Shown here: in pieces, positions 23,131 through 33,509 of the stretch
How positions within the stretch are numbered: the stretch's first letter is position 1
Layout of the letters: each line of letters begins with the position of its first letter
Origin: Aegilops tauschii subsp. strangulata
Taxonomy: Eukaryota > Streptophyta > Magnoliopsida > Poales > Poaceae
Direction: 5' to 3'
Length of the DNA: 64,000 bases
NCBI RefSeq assembly: GCF_002575655.3
Contig: NC_053040.3
Coordinates: 357,056,267-357,120,266, forward strand
Position numbers and translations under genes: made by a program
Notes under the pieces: generated by a model
What the model saw: only the letters and a program-made list of their open reading frames with translations
Told to the model about the DNA's origin: nothing
The model's database searches: none

Positions 23131-23406
23131 CCGTATGTATTTTGCAAATCTCCATGTCTGCCTCCTTTACTTGATCATGGATGGAATTGAAGCATCTCTT
23201 GATGTGTTTAGTTCTCTTGTGAAATCTGGATTCCTTTGCCAAGGCAATTGCTCCAGTATTGTCACAAAAGATTTTCATTGGACCTGATGCACTAGGTATT
23301 ACACCTAGATCAGATATGAACTCCTTCAATTGCTGCTTCCGAAGCAGCTATGTACTCCGCTTCACACGTAGATCCCGCCATGACACTCTGCTTGGACCTG
23401 CACCAA
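23131..23406 (-). pseudogene. RNase H fragment of copia D ending at a deletion junction
   Basis: Minus-strand RNase H with PMKIFCDNTGAIALAKE and FHKRTKHIKR, running to the codons for a CEAEYIAA-type segment and SKQS. At 23406-23407 the text switches without a break to the middle of a plus-strand copia LTR. In copia C the same RNase H continues normally (52555-52640), so D has lost the rest of RNase H, RT and part of the integrase linker. Confidence 0.85.
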
Positions 23407-24570
23407 CGGAACGAGTAAAGAGACTTGCCGGTAATGATATTGAACTAGGTATGAGGATACCGACGATCAAATCTCGGGCAAGTAACATACCGATGACAAA
23501 GGGAATAACATATGTTGTTATTGCTGTTTGACCGATAAAGATCTTCGTAGAATATGTTTGGACCAATATGAGCATCCAGGTTCCACTATTGGTTATTGAC
23601 TGGAGATTTGTCTCGGTGATGTCTACAAAGTGCTCGAACCCATAGGGTCCGCACGCTTAACGTTCGATGATGATTTGTATTATGAGTTATGTGTTTTGGT
23701 GACCAAAGTTTGTTCGGAGTTCCGGATGAGATCACGGACATGACGAGTCTCGAATTAGTCGAGCGGTAAAGAGTGATATATTGGAAGGTGGCATTCGGAC
23801 GTCGGAATGGTTTCGAGTGGTTCGGGTATTTTACCGGGAGTACCGAGGGGTTACCGAAACCCCCCGGGGGAAGTCATGGGCCTCATGGGCCATGGGAGAG
23901 AGAGGGGACAGCCCACAAGGGGTGGCCGCACCCCCCATGGGAGTCCGAATAGGACTAGGGGAGGGGGCGGCGCCCCCCTTTTCCCTCTTTTCCTCTCCCT
24001 CTCTCATTCCTTCCTTTTTCCCTCCGGTGAAGAAAGGAAAAGGGGGGGGGGTCAGATCCTACTAGGAGTGGAGTCCTAGTAGGACTCCCCCCCATGGCGT
24101 GCCCCTCTTGGCCGGCCGCCTCCTCCTTCCCTCCTTTATATACGGGGGCTGGGGGGCACCCCATAGCACATCAATTGTTCTCTTAGCCATGTGCGGTGCC
24201 CCCTCCACAGTTTACTCCTCCGGTCATAGCGTCATAGTGCTTAGGGGAAGCCCTGCACGGATCACATCACCATCCCCGTCACCACGCCGCCGTGCTGACG
24301 AAACTCTCCCTCGACCCTCTGCTGGATCAAGAGTTCGAGGGACATCATCGAGCTGAACGTGTGCTGAACTCGGAGGTGCCGTACGTTCGGTACTAGAACG
24401 GCTGGATCGTGAAGATGTTCGATTACATCAACCACGTTAACCTAATGCTTCCGCTTTCGGTCTACGACGGTACGTGGACACACTATCCCCCTCTCGTTGC
24501 TATGCATCTCCTACATAGATCTTGCGTGATTGTAGGATTTTTTTGAAATTGCATGCTACGTTCCCCAGCA
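23407..24570 (+). repeat. 5'-truncated 5' LTR of copia C
   Basis: Begins inside the LTR at ACGGAACGAGTAAAGAG (equivalent to 53592 in the 3' LTR) and ends CTACGTTCCCCAGCA. It shares diagnostic bases with 53592-54660 (for example GACGATCAAATCTCGGG) and so belongs to the same element. TATATA at 24137-24142. The inverted repeat upstream of it is reduced to 11 matching bases (24057-24067/24074-24084). Confidence 0.9.
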
Positions 24571-24571
24571 G

Positions 24572-24587
24572 TGGCATCCGAGCCAGG
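24572..24587 (+). other. Primer-binding site of copia C
   Basis: TGGCATCCGAGCCAGG one base after the LTR, identical to the site in copia 1. Confidence 0.75.
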
Positions 24588-25334
24588 TCTATGCGTAGAT
24601 GATATGCACGAGTAGAACACAAAGAGTTGTGGGTGATAATAGTCATACTGCTTACCACCAACATCTTATTTTGATTCAGCGGTATTGTTGGATGAAGCGG
24701 CCCAGACCAACCTTACATGACCACGTTCATGAGACCGGTTCCACCGACAGACATGCAACTTGTTTTGCATAAAGGTGGCTGGCGGTTGTCTATTTCTCCA
24801 ACTTTAGTTGAATCGAATTTGACTATGGACGGTCCTTGTTGACGGTTAAAATAGCACACTTGGCGAAAAATCATTGTGGTTTTCATGCGTAGGTAAGAAC
24901 GATTCTTTCTAGAAGCCCGTAGCAGCCACGTAAAACTTGCAACAACAAAGTAGACAGGGCATGTTGTGATGTGATATGGTCAAGACATGATGTGATATAA
25001 GTTAGTGTATGAGATGATCATGTTTTGTAAAAGTTATCGGCAACTGGCAGGAGCCTTATGGTTGTCGCTTTATTGTATGAAATGCAATCACCATGTAATT
25101 GCTTTACTTTATCACTACGCGGTAGCGATAGTTGGCGAGACGACAACGACGCTGCGATGGAGATCAAGGTGTCAAGCCGGTGACGATAGAGATCATGACG
25201 GTGCTTTGGAGATGGAGATCAAAGGCACAAGATGGTGATGGCCATATCATGTCACATATTTTGATTGCATGTGATGTTTATCTTTTTATGCATCTTATTT
25301 TGCTTAGTTCGGCGGTAGCATTATAAGATGGTCC
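24588..25334 (+). other. Leader of copia C, left part
   Basis: Non-coding leader up to the GGTCC duplication (25330-25334) where gypsy A entered. It resumes at 36294 and reaches the gag region near 36695. I see no supported gene in it. Confidence 0.7.
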
Positions 25335-28066
25335 TGTAGCGACCAGACCTCAGACGGTCAAGTCTCTGTGCATCAGTGTCATCGCTGGATCAGTAATGCT
25401 GACACGCACAGTACTCGAAGGATTTATAACAGAGTAGAAATCACACACTTATTACATCGAATGTCTCCAAAAGAGAACTTATTACAATAAATATGGCTTA
25501 AGGCCATCTAATAACGATAACAACGGAAGGCTTGGAAGATAAGTGAGTCCATCAACTCCAACGGCATCACTGAGTATAGAACCACGACCTAAGGCACCTT
25601 ACTCGTCGTCTAAAAAGTCTGCAACATGAAACGTTGCAGCCCGAAAATGGGTCAGCACATGGAATATGCTGGCAATGTAACACATAGAGAGTAATGAACA
25701 GAATAATGCTATACTACATGCATATATGGCTGGTAGAAGGCTCTATGGTTACAGTTTTGCGAAAAGCCAAATTTTTCCTACTGCAAAGGAATAAATTTTA
25801 TTTACTATCATGGTGGTTGTTAAACATTGAGAATGGTTGACAACATTCTCAATCCCAATTAAGTATCATCATCAAAACCCAACAAAATTAATTAAAGTAA
25901 CATGATGAGATTCACATGAAAATCCAGATACTAGATACTCAAGTTGTCCATAACCGGGGACACGGCTAACCATGATTAGATGGTACACTCTGCAGAGGTT
26001 TGCGCACTTTTCCCCACAAGACCCGATCTCCTCCGTTGGGATTCTCGCACTTCATGGTGTTTGAGAAACGGATGACCGAGACACAGTCTTTCAGAAGCGT
26101 TAACTCTCTACTCCGGGTAGACAGTACCACCTACATCCCCTACATCTGCTAGTCTACCTCTTCAAGAGCTCACACAACCTACTCAACTATGCTAGAGCCC
26201 ATAATAGCTTGTGGCTGCACACGGAAGTTTCTAGCATGAATAATCTCATGATCCCTTTGAGCTTGGGTGGCGGTCCAAAAGAAAAACAGGCAATCCTGGA
26301 ATACCCAGGTACCTCAATCCACCCAGATGTATGTTTTAGTTGCCACCTTAAGTTTAACCATTAATTAACAATCTCACATCTGTCATGGTAACACTCAAAC
26401 CCAATCCACGTCTACTAGCATAGCATAACAATATAAGCAAACGTAGAAGTAACTCCCAAGGGTTTGATAATAAACAGGGCAATAGGTACTACCATCTACT
26501 TCCTAGAACCCACAATTTAATTAGATCCTAATCATGCAATGTTTGAGGGTTGATCTAATGCAATAAAACTCGGTAGTCAAAGAGGTATGATCAAAGTGTT
26601 ACTTGCCTTGCTGATGATCCGGGAAACCTAGCGATTCGAAGTAGCAAGTGGCGCACTCCGGGTACTCTATCGCAAACAAACAAGCATACAATAAGTACTC
26701 ATCTAATGCACAGGTAAAACTCAAATAAGAGATTTAACCAGAAAGTTCAACTTAAGAACTCCGGTTTGCAAAAAGAATCAAATCAAACGAAGCAACAAAA
26801 ATCAAACGGCGAAAGAAACAAGCTTCGTTTACTAATCTGGACCTAAGTCAAATTTTACTGAAGCAAAAACTTGTTTGATTTGGTTAAACGGAAAGAGGGC
26901 TTCGAGACGAAACTCTAGGCGCTTGAATCGCCTGATTCCGATAAACGAGCGAAAAGAAAAACGAAAACGAAAAACAGATCGGAAATCGCGATCTGGAATA
27001 ATCGCAGAAAATCCGAGAAAAAGAAAACTGACGAACTGTTTAACGAACGGACGTTCGTTAACAGTAGCTAAACGAAGAACGCGTTCGTTAAAACGAACGA
27101 ACGAGCGAACGCTCGCTAAATAAGAAAACCGAAAAAAACCAAAACGAACCGATCTAAAAAAAGAAACCAAGGGTTTAAAAAAAACCGGATCGGTTTCTTT
27201 AGAAAAACCGGGGCGGCGGGCCGGCTACCTCGGCTCGGCTGCGGCGGGGTTCTGGCGCGGCGGCGGGACGGCGTGGGGTGGCGGGGCTGCGGCGGCGACG
27301 GCGGGAGGCGGCGGCGGCTCCGGCGGCGGCGGGCGAAGGCGGCGGCGGCTCGGGAGGCGGCGACGACGACTTGGGGCTCCAGGGGGGGCCCGGGGTGGCT
27401 TTTAAAGGGTGGGGAGATGGCGGCTTGGGGGAGGGGCTAAGGCGGCGGTGGAGAGGAGTCCCGACCGGACTCGGCGTGCGGCGGCGGGGCGGCTGCGGTC
27501 TCCGCGCGGGAGACGGCGGCGCGGGAGCTGGGCCGGCTCGGCTGGGCTTCGGCCCAGTCGGGCGCGCGGGGATTTTTTTAAAACAATTCCGCCGAAACTA
27601 ACTAAAAAAAATTCTAGAAAATAAAATAGAATTCTAAAAATGCCAAAATAAATTTTCACCGTCTAAATAAAATATGTAGAACGAGATGAACATTTTCTTG
27701 GCCCGAAATGAAATTTTGAAAAACGTGCAATTTTTCTAAATTCAAATAAAATAGCCAAAACACCAAATAAAATAAAATATGATTTTTTTATTAAATCCTC
27801 AATATTTATTATTTTTGGGAAAGTCATTTTATTCCCTCTCTCTTATTTTTATAAATGAAATAATTGAAGATAAAATAAATAAAATCAAATGATCCTATTT
27901 TCAAAATTCAAGAAAACTCAAATATGAAAATAACGAAATCCCCAACCCTCTCCGTGGGTCCTTGAGTTGCGTAGAATTTCTAGGATCAACCAAAATGCAA
28001 ATAAAATATGATATGCAATGATGCTCTAATGTATAACATTCCAAATTGAAAATTTGGGATGTTACA
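25335..28066 (-). repeat. 3' LTR of gypsy A
   Basis: 2,732 bp. Mostly AT-rich, with a GC-rich CGG/CCG block at about 27205-27560 and a cluster of AACGAAC/GTTCGTT inverted repeats at 27041-27115. A TTTAAA box (27400-27405) lies on the sense-upstream side of the inverted repeats. Closely similar to 33510-36293. Confidence 0.93.
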
Positions 28067-28082
28067 AATCTACCCCCTTTAA
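28067..28082 (-). other. Polypurine tract of gypsy A
   Basis: On the minus strand TTAAAGGGGGTAGATT directly before the 3' LTR. It overlaps the pol stop codon (TAA at 28079-28081). The equivalent in gypsy B is at 42094-42110. Confidence 0.7.
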
Positions 28083-28473
28083 GATGAATCTCGCCCTCGA
28101 GATTCGGGTTGGCTAGAAAATAGGTGAGGGTGGTCCTTCCGTAGATCTTCCTCTCGCTCCCAGGTGGCTTCATCCTCGGTATGGTGGCTCCACTGAACTT
28201 TGCAAAACTTGATAACCTTGCTGCGTGTGACTCGGCTGGCATATTCGAGAATCTTGATTGGTTTCTCCTCGTAGGTCAAATCGCTGTCCAACTGAATCGC
28301 TTCCAGCGGCACGGTATCTCTCAGCGGTATATCAGCCATCTCTGCGTGGCACTTCTTCAATTGGGAAACGTGGAACACATCGTGAAATCCTGACAATCCT
28401 TCGGGCAATTCCAACTTGTAAGCAACTTCTCCCATACGTTCCAAAACTTTGTATGGTCCTACAAATCGTGGCG
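28079..28473 (-). pseudogene. Integrase C-terminus and chromodomain of gypsy A
   Basis: The frame 28444-28079 reads MGEVAYKLELPEGLSG, FHVSQLKKC, then the chromodomain: EEKPIKILEYASRVTRS and WSHHTEDEATWEREEDL ending HPHLF. Chromodomains of this group bind heterochromatin marks and direct integration. It is the last part of pol, 12 bases from the 3' LTR. It is separated from the integrase core by a frameshift near 28475, where gypsy B is in frame. The domain itself is uninterrupted, unlike in B. Confidence 0.88.
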
Positions 28474-29301
28474 CTAACTTTCCCTAACTCCAAAGCTCTT
28501 AACTCCTCGAAGTGGGGATACACGAAGGTAAACTCGGTCTCCGACTTCGTAAACTGTCTCCTTGTGTTTTGAATGCGCATAGCTTTTCTGCCTGGATTGG
28601 GCTACCTTGAGCCTATCACGAATCAACTTCACCTTCCCTTCAGACTCCTTAATCAGATCTGGTCCAAACAACTGGCGGTCTCCAACTTCATCCCATAACA
28701 ATGGTGTTCTACACCTCCTTCCGTACAAAGCTTCGAAAGGGGCCATCTTCAGACTGGATTGATAACTGTTGTTGTAAGAAAACTCTGCATATGGCAAATT
28801 GTCATCCCAACTAGATCCATAATCTAGCGCACAAGCTCTCAACATGTCCTCTAAAATCTGATTTACTCTTCCGGTCTGTCCATCTGTCTGTGGATGAAAG
28901 GCTGTACTGAACTCTAGCCTGGTACCCAAAGTTTCATGTAATTGATGCCAAAACTTTGAGGTAAACTGGGTTCCTCTATCTGATACAATGCTCCTCGGAA
29001 CTCCATGCAGACATACGATCCTGGTCATGTATATCTTTGCCAACTTAGCACTGCCGTAAGTGGTCTTCACTGGGATGAAATGAGCTACTTTCGTTAAACG
29101 ATCGACTACAACCCATATTGAGTCATAGCCTGAACGAGTCCTTGGCAATCCAGTGATAAAATCCATTCCTAACTTGTCCCACTTCCATTCGGGTCTCGGC
29201 AATGGCTGTAGCAATCCTGCTGGCTTCTGATGCTCTGCCTTCACTCTCTGACATACATCACAAACTGCTACATACTCCGCAATATCTTTCTTCATTCCGG
29301 T
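28474..29301 (-). pseudogene. Integrase core of gypsy A, catalytic Glu replaced
   Basis: A 273-codon frame with the end of the zinc-binding HHCC module ([11 protein letters not shown]) and the catalytic core: GMDFITG (Asp about residue 45) and VSDRGTQF (Asp about 106). Thirty-five residues on, the expected glutamate of D,D-35-E reads glycine (TDGQTGRVNQ; codon 28870-28872 GGA), where gypsy B has TDGQTERVNQ. The enzyme would be inactive even without the stop upstream. RNase H lies upstream and the chromodomain downstream. Confidence 0.9.
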
Positions 29302-30243
29302 CTACCAGAAAGTATCCTTCAAATCCAAATACATCTTGGTATTTCCTGGGTGAATCGAATACGGTGAATCGTGGGCCTCTTGCAGAATCAACTTCCTAAT
29401 CTCCGGGTCATTAGGCACATAAACGCGGTCCTCAAACCATAAGGTATCGTGCTCGTCCTCACGAAATCCCTTGGCCTTTCCTTTGCTCATGTTCTCCTTT
29501 ATCTTGGCAATCTCCTTGTCAGTCTTCTGAGCTTCCCTGATCTTATCCATCAGAGTAGACTGAATTTCTAATGCTGCTACATAGCCTCTCGGAACTATCT
29601 CCAAACATAGCTCGCGAAGATCCTCGGCTAATTCTTTCGGTAACTCTCCGGTCATGAGTGTGTTGACATGGCTCTTGCGGCTCAACGCGTCTGCTACTAC
29701 GTTAGCCTTTCCGGGGTGATAATGCAATCTCATATCATAAGCCTTTATGAGCTCCAACCATCTCCTTTGCCTGAGATTCAACTCCTTCTGCGTGAAGATG
29801 TATTTCAAACTCTTGTGATCCGTGTACACCTCACAGTGGTTTCCGATGAGAAAATGTCTCCATGTCTTTAGCGCATGTACTACGGCTGCTAACTCCAAAT
29901 CATGCATAGCGTAATTCAGCTCATGGGGCTTAAGCTGTCGTGAGGCATATGAAACAACTCTTCCTTCCTGCATCAGCACTGCTCCAAGTCCTCGACGTGA
30001 AGCGTCGCAGTAAACTTCATAATCCTTGCGCTGATCTGGCAAAATCAACACTGGTGATGTAACCAAACGTTTCTTCAATTCCTGAAAACTAGCTTCACAT
30101 TCCTTAGTCCAATTGAACTTGGTGTCTTTCTTCAACAGCTCCGTCATGGGTTTTGCAATCTTCGAGAAATTCTCAATGAATCTCCGGTAGTATCCTGCGA
30201 GTCCAAGAAAACTCCGGATTTCTCCAACTGACGTGGGTGATTC
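29302..30243 (-). pseudogene. RNase H and integrase zinc-binding region of gypsy A
   Basis: Open from the end of RT ([11 protein letters not shown]) through RNase [17 protein letters not shown] (catalytic Asp region), [28 protein letters not shown] and [15 protein letters not shown]. The first half of the HHCC zinc module follows ([18 protein letters not shown]). It ends at TAG 29302-29304 where gypsy B keeps a tryptophan codon. It is continuous in frame with the RT segment upstream apart from TAG at 30244-30246. Confidence 0.9.
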
Positions 30244-31851
30244 CTAGCTTGTTACTGTGTCAACTTTGGTGGGGTCTACTGCTATTCCTTCTCCGGATAT
30301 AACGTGTCCGAGGAATCCAACTTCCTTCAGCCAAAACTCACATTTGCCGAACTTGGCGTATAACTGATGGTCTCTGAGCTTCTCAAGTACCAAACGCAAA
30401 TGCTCCTTATGCTCCTCTTCGTTCTTTGAGTAGACCAAAATGTCATCAATGAACACTACGACGAACTTATCCAAAAACTCCATAAACACTTTGTTCATCA
30501 GGTTCATGAAATAGGCAGGGGCGTTAGTCAGACCAAATGACATAACGGTATACTCGTATAGCCCATACCTGGTGGTAAAAGCCGTCTTAGGTATATCCTG
30601 CTCTCGAATCTTCAACTGATGGTATCCCGATCGCAGATCGATCTTTGAAAATACCTTAGCTCCTCGCAATCGGTCAAACAAATCATTGATCATCGGCAGT
30701 GGGTACTTGTTCTTGATGGTCACTTCATTTAGTCCTCGATAATCAACAACCATCCTTAACGATCCATCCTTCTTCTCCACTAGAAGCACTGGCGATCCCC
30801 AAGGTGAAGAACTTGGGCGAATATAGCCTTTATCCAGTAACTCCTTAATCTGCTTCTTAATCTCCTCCAAATCTTTTGCGGGCATTCTGTACGGTCTCTT
30901 AGATATTGGCCCTGTGCCTGGCAAAAGCTCAATAAAAAACTCAATGTCTCTATCCGGTGGCATGCCTGGCAACTCTTCTGGAAATACGTCAGGAAAATCC
31001 TTCACCACTGGTACTTCCTCCTGTACAACTCCTGATAAGGAATTCACCTGAGTCCTCTTCGGCATATGCCGGGATACATACTTAATCCTTCTTCCTTCTG
31101 GGGTGGTAAGCAAAATTGACTTACTGGCGCACTCAATGTTCCCTCCATACTTCGATAACCAATCCATGCCTAATATCACATCCAATCCTTGCGATTCCAA
31201 TACTATTAGGTCCGAGGGAAACACGTAGTTACCAATCCTTAATGGTAACCGATCACACCATAAACTAGCCATATACTCTACTCCTGGCGAGGTTACTAAC
31301 ATGGGTGACCTAAGGGCTTGGGTTGGCAGTTTATACTTATCCACAAATCCCCTTGATATGTATGAATGCGATGCACCAGTATCAAAAAGAACGAGTGCAG
31401 TAAATGACTTAACCAAAAACTTACCTATTACTGCATCTGGCTGAGCTTCAACCTCCTCCACGCTAACATGGTTCACATGTCCTTTGTTGAAAGGGTTCGG
31501 CTTCTTCCCAGAGCTTCCATTGCCATTTCCATTCTGCGCTTCAGGACAGTCATTGGCATAATGTCCAGTCTTCTGACACTTAAAGCAAGTGACTTGGCTC
31601 AGGTCTCTCTTAGCTGGGGTTGAAGGGTTGGTACGGTTCTGGCCGTTGCTTCCTCCATTCCCATTACCATTCTTGGGGCCATTATGGTTGTGCGAACCTC
31701 CTCCATGGGTATGCTGAAATGGTCCTCCCAATTTTGGGGTAAAACGTGGCTTCTGCTGAGCTCCAGAATTGTACTTCCCTTGTCCATACTTCCTCTTACG
31801 GTTTTCAATCTGCTGCTGCTTTCCTTCAATCATGAGATCTCTATCTACCAA
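30244..31851 (-). pseudogene. gag C-terminus, protease and RT of gypsy A
   Basis: 535 open codons. Residues 45-75 are His/Asn/Gly-rich. C89-C92-H97-C102 form a CCHC zinc knuckle. DTG at 157-159 is the protease active site ([13 protein letters not shown]). RT runs from about 315 with [39 protein letters not shown] and the catalytic FIDD at 467-470. It ends at TAG 30244-30246. Gag and pol are in one frame, as usual for chromoviruses. All visible catalytic residues are retained, so decay is recent relative to its origin. Confidence 0.92.
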
Positions 31852-31854
31852 CTC

Positions 31855-32471
31855 CTAGTAGTTGTTGAAGGTTGCTACCATCAACTGCATGCTCAGCTCA
31901 TCATTCAGTCCTTCCAGAAACTTCTCCTGCTTGGCTGCATCTGTAGCAACGTCATCTGGGGCATAACGTGCTAGTTTACTAAAGTCCTCCACATACTGGC
32001 CTACGGTGCGTCCTCCCTGGCGTAAGTTGCGAAACTCACGCTTCTTCATGGCCATAGCTCCTGCTGAAACATGGGCGGTACGAAAAGCTTGCTGAAACTG
32101 GTCCCATGTGACAGTGTCAATAGGGTGTGTGGCTGTGTAATTATCCCACCATGATGCTGCGGGTCCATCAAGCTGATGTGCGGCAAAACGCACTCTTTCC
32201 GCATCTGTGCATCCTGCAGTGGTCAACTCCCTTCCAACTTTGCGGAGCCAATCATCTGCAACAATCGGCTCGGTGCTACTGGAATACACCGGCGGATTCA
32301 GTCTAAGGAAACGGGTTAAGTGATCAACAGGTGGTGGAGGTGGTGGGTTGTTGTTGTTGTTGTTCCCCTGATTCTGATTCTGGACTAGTAACTGCATCAA
32401 CGCATTCTGCTGCTGATCAACTGGGTGAGCTCCGGCGGGAAAGAAAATCCGGTGTCACGTCTCGGAGGCAT
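31855..32471 (-). pseudogene. gag N-terminal part of gypsy A
   Basis: The start ATG is at 32471, chosen because gypsy B has the same PRRDTGF start at 46498 and the sequence before both is a pyrimidine tract ending CAG. A one-base loss near 32415 shifts the frame; the long open part (32400-31855) carries Asn6-Pro6, then the gag domain (SSTEPIVADDWLRKVGREL, WWDNYTATHP, EFRNLRQGGRTVGQYVEDF). It ends at TAG 31855-31857 where B has CAG. Gag forms the particle shell. Confidence 0.9.
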
Positions 32472-32671
32472 CTGAGGGTTTTTAGAAAAGATGAGAAGTC
32501 AGAATAGAATGAGGTCTAGAGAGAAAACACTACCCATATGCACATGAGACGAAAGCAAACAATATCACTCAATCAATTCAAACAAGGGCATACAATCGAT
32601 CTAACTATCGTTACAAAGTGCTCGGACTATACTATATACATGGGGTATACTACTACTGATATGGTGGTCTA
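32472..32671 (-). other. Spacer between the extra ORF and gag in gypsy A
   Basis: 200 bp without a frame. Its sense-strand end is pyrimidine-rich (TTCTGACTTCTCATCTTTTC) and finishes CCCTCAG directly before the gag ATG, which resembles a 3' splice site. The equivalent in gypsy B (46499-46698) ends TATCAG then ATG. Confidence 0.5.
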
Positions 32672-33400
32672 CTAGAAATTTTGATCTGTCAAAGACTCCA
32701 TGATATCTGCTCCAGCTTCATCAACAAAGTCATCTTCACTGGGGTCTGAGTCGGTGTCGTCGATGATGATGTAGTTATCCGGGCAAGTGCAATCATCGTC
32801 TTCTCCTCCTGGTGCTGGGTCATCCATGAATACTCCGATCTTCTTCACCAGGTTGTCATTCTTGTCCAATAACGTGGCTATCTCCTCCTCATATCCATCG
32901 CGTGTAGACTTGAGTTCTTCCTCCAGCTCTGTGATCTTGGTCAATGCCTTCTTCAGATCCGTCATGCCTGCACACATCTGGTTCTTCTGGCGACGAATGT
33001 GCTGGTTTAACTCCTGGATGAAACCTGCAATTGATCTATCCTTCTTGGTGCTGATCATCTCCCATTGCTCATCTCGGCGCCCACAAATCTGGTAGATAGT
33101 ATCCTTAAGCTCCTTGTGGTAAACTTCTCCAATGCGTCCCATGGTAATGTGGGCCATGCTCCTTCCTAGACTCCAGGTTGGTGCATCAAAGGAAAACTCT
33201 ATGGGCTCAGTGACGGGCATGAACGTCCTTCCTGGTACTTGAACTTGAATCAACCAACGCTCCTCTTCTGGTAGTGTGGCGTTGTAGGTTCCGGTGAAGC
33301 TTGGAATTCCGATGTTCAGGTATCTAGTGACTTCCTTCAAGTGGCATCCAAAGGGTGTATCCTCATCTGGTTGCATGAACTTGTTCCTTGCATCCGCCAT
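32672..33400 (-). CDS. Extra ORF upstream of gag in gypsy A (function unknown)
   Basis: An intact 242-codon frame between the PBS and gag, same strand as gag-pol. I do not recognise a known family. Residues 1-110 look globular (DEDTPFGCHLKEVTRYLNI, PIEFSFDAPTWSLGRSM). Residues about 135-195 are heptad-like and probably coiled coil (DLKKALTKITELEEELKSTR). The last 45 are strongly acidic with a run of Asp/Glu/Ser. The copy in gypsy B (247 codons) is about 80% identical by eye, and length differences are whole codons. Gag-pol in both copies is broken while this frame is open. Start chosen because both copies begin MAD(A/S)RNKF. Confidence 0.75.
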   Translation of the reverse strand: MADARNKFMQPDEDTPFGCHLKEVTRYLNIGIPSFTGTYNATLPEEERWLIQVQVPGRTFMPVTEPIEFSFDAPTWSLGRSMAHITMGRIGEVYHKELKDTIYQICGRRDEQWEMISTKKDRSIAGFIQELNQHIRRQKNQMCAGMTDLKKALTKITELEEELKSTRDGYEEEIATLLDKNDNLVKKIGVFMDDPAPGGEDDDCTCPDNYIIIDDTDSDPSEDDFVDEAGADIMESLTDQNF

Positions 33401-33490
33401 CCTAAAAGAGTAGAAAATGGAGAGGAGTCAGAAATGAGAAGAGAGTAGTGATCTATGGTTTAAGCTTAGTGGTCGTGTCCTATAGTCAGC

Positions 33491-33506
33491 GTGTGCTCTG
33501 ATACCA
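33491..33506 (-). other. Primer-binding site of gypsy A
   Basis: TGGTATCAGAGCACAC on the minus strand, three bases from the 5' LTR. TGGTATCAGAGC is the classic initiator tRNA-Met site. The same 16 bases occur at 47531-47546 in gypsy B. Confidence 0.9.
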
Positions 33507-33509
33507 TCT

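Noticed and set aside
23407..24570. Truncated plus-strand LTR as a separate solo LTR
   Set aside because: It is followed by a PBS and a leader that continues across gypsy A into gag, and it shares diagnostic bases with the 53003-54660 LTR, so it is the 5' LTR of copia C.
26875..27123. Lys/Arg/Asn-rich frame at 26875-27123 and its counterpart at 35100-35300
   Set aside because: Low-complexity LTR sequence built from AACGAA units; no evidence of coding.
27278..27624. Long open frames rich in Arg/Gly/Ala in the GC-rich blocks of the A and B LTRs (also 35490-35864, 41375-41671)
   Set aside because: These arise from CGG/CCG repeats with few stops in any frame. They differ between LTR copies by frame-changing indels and have no gene features.
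28474..32400. Opposite-strand frames across the A and B gag-pol regions
   Set aside because: Shadows of the real minus-strand gag-pol; they contain no domains.
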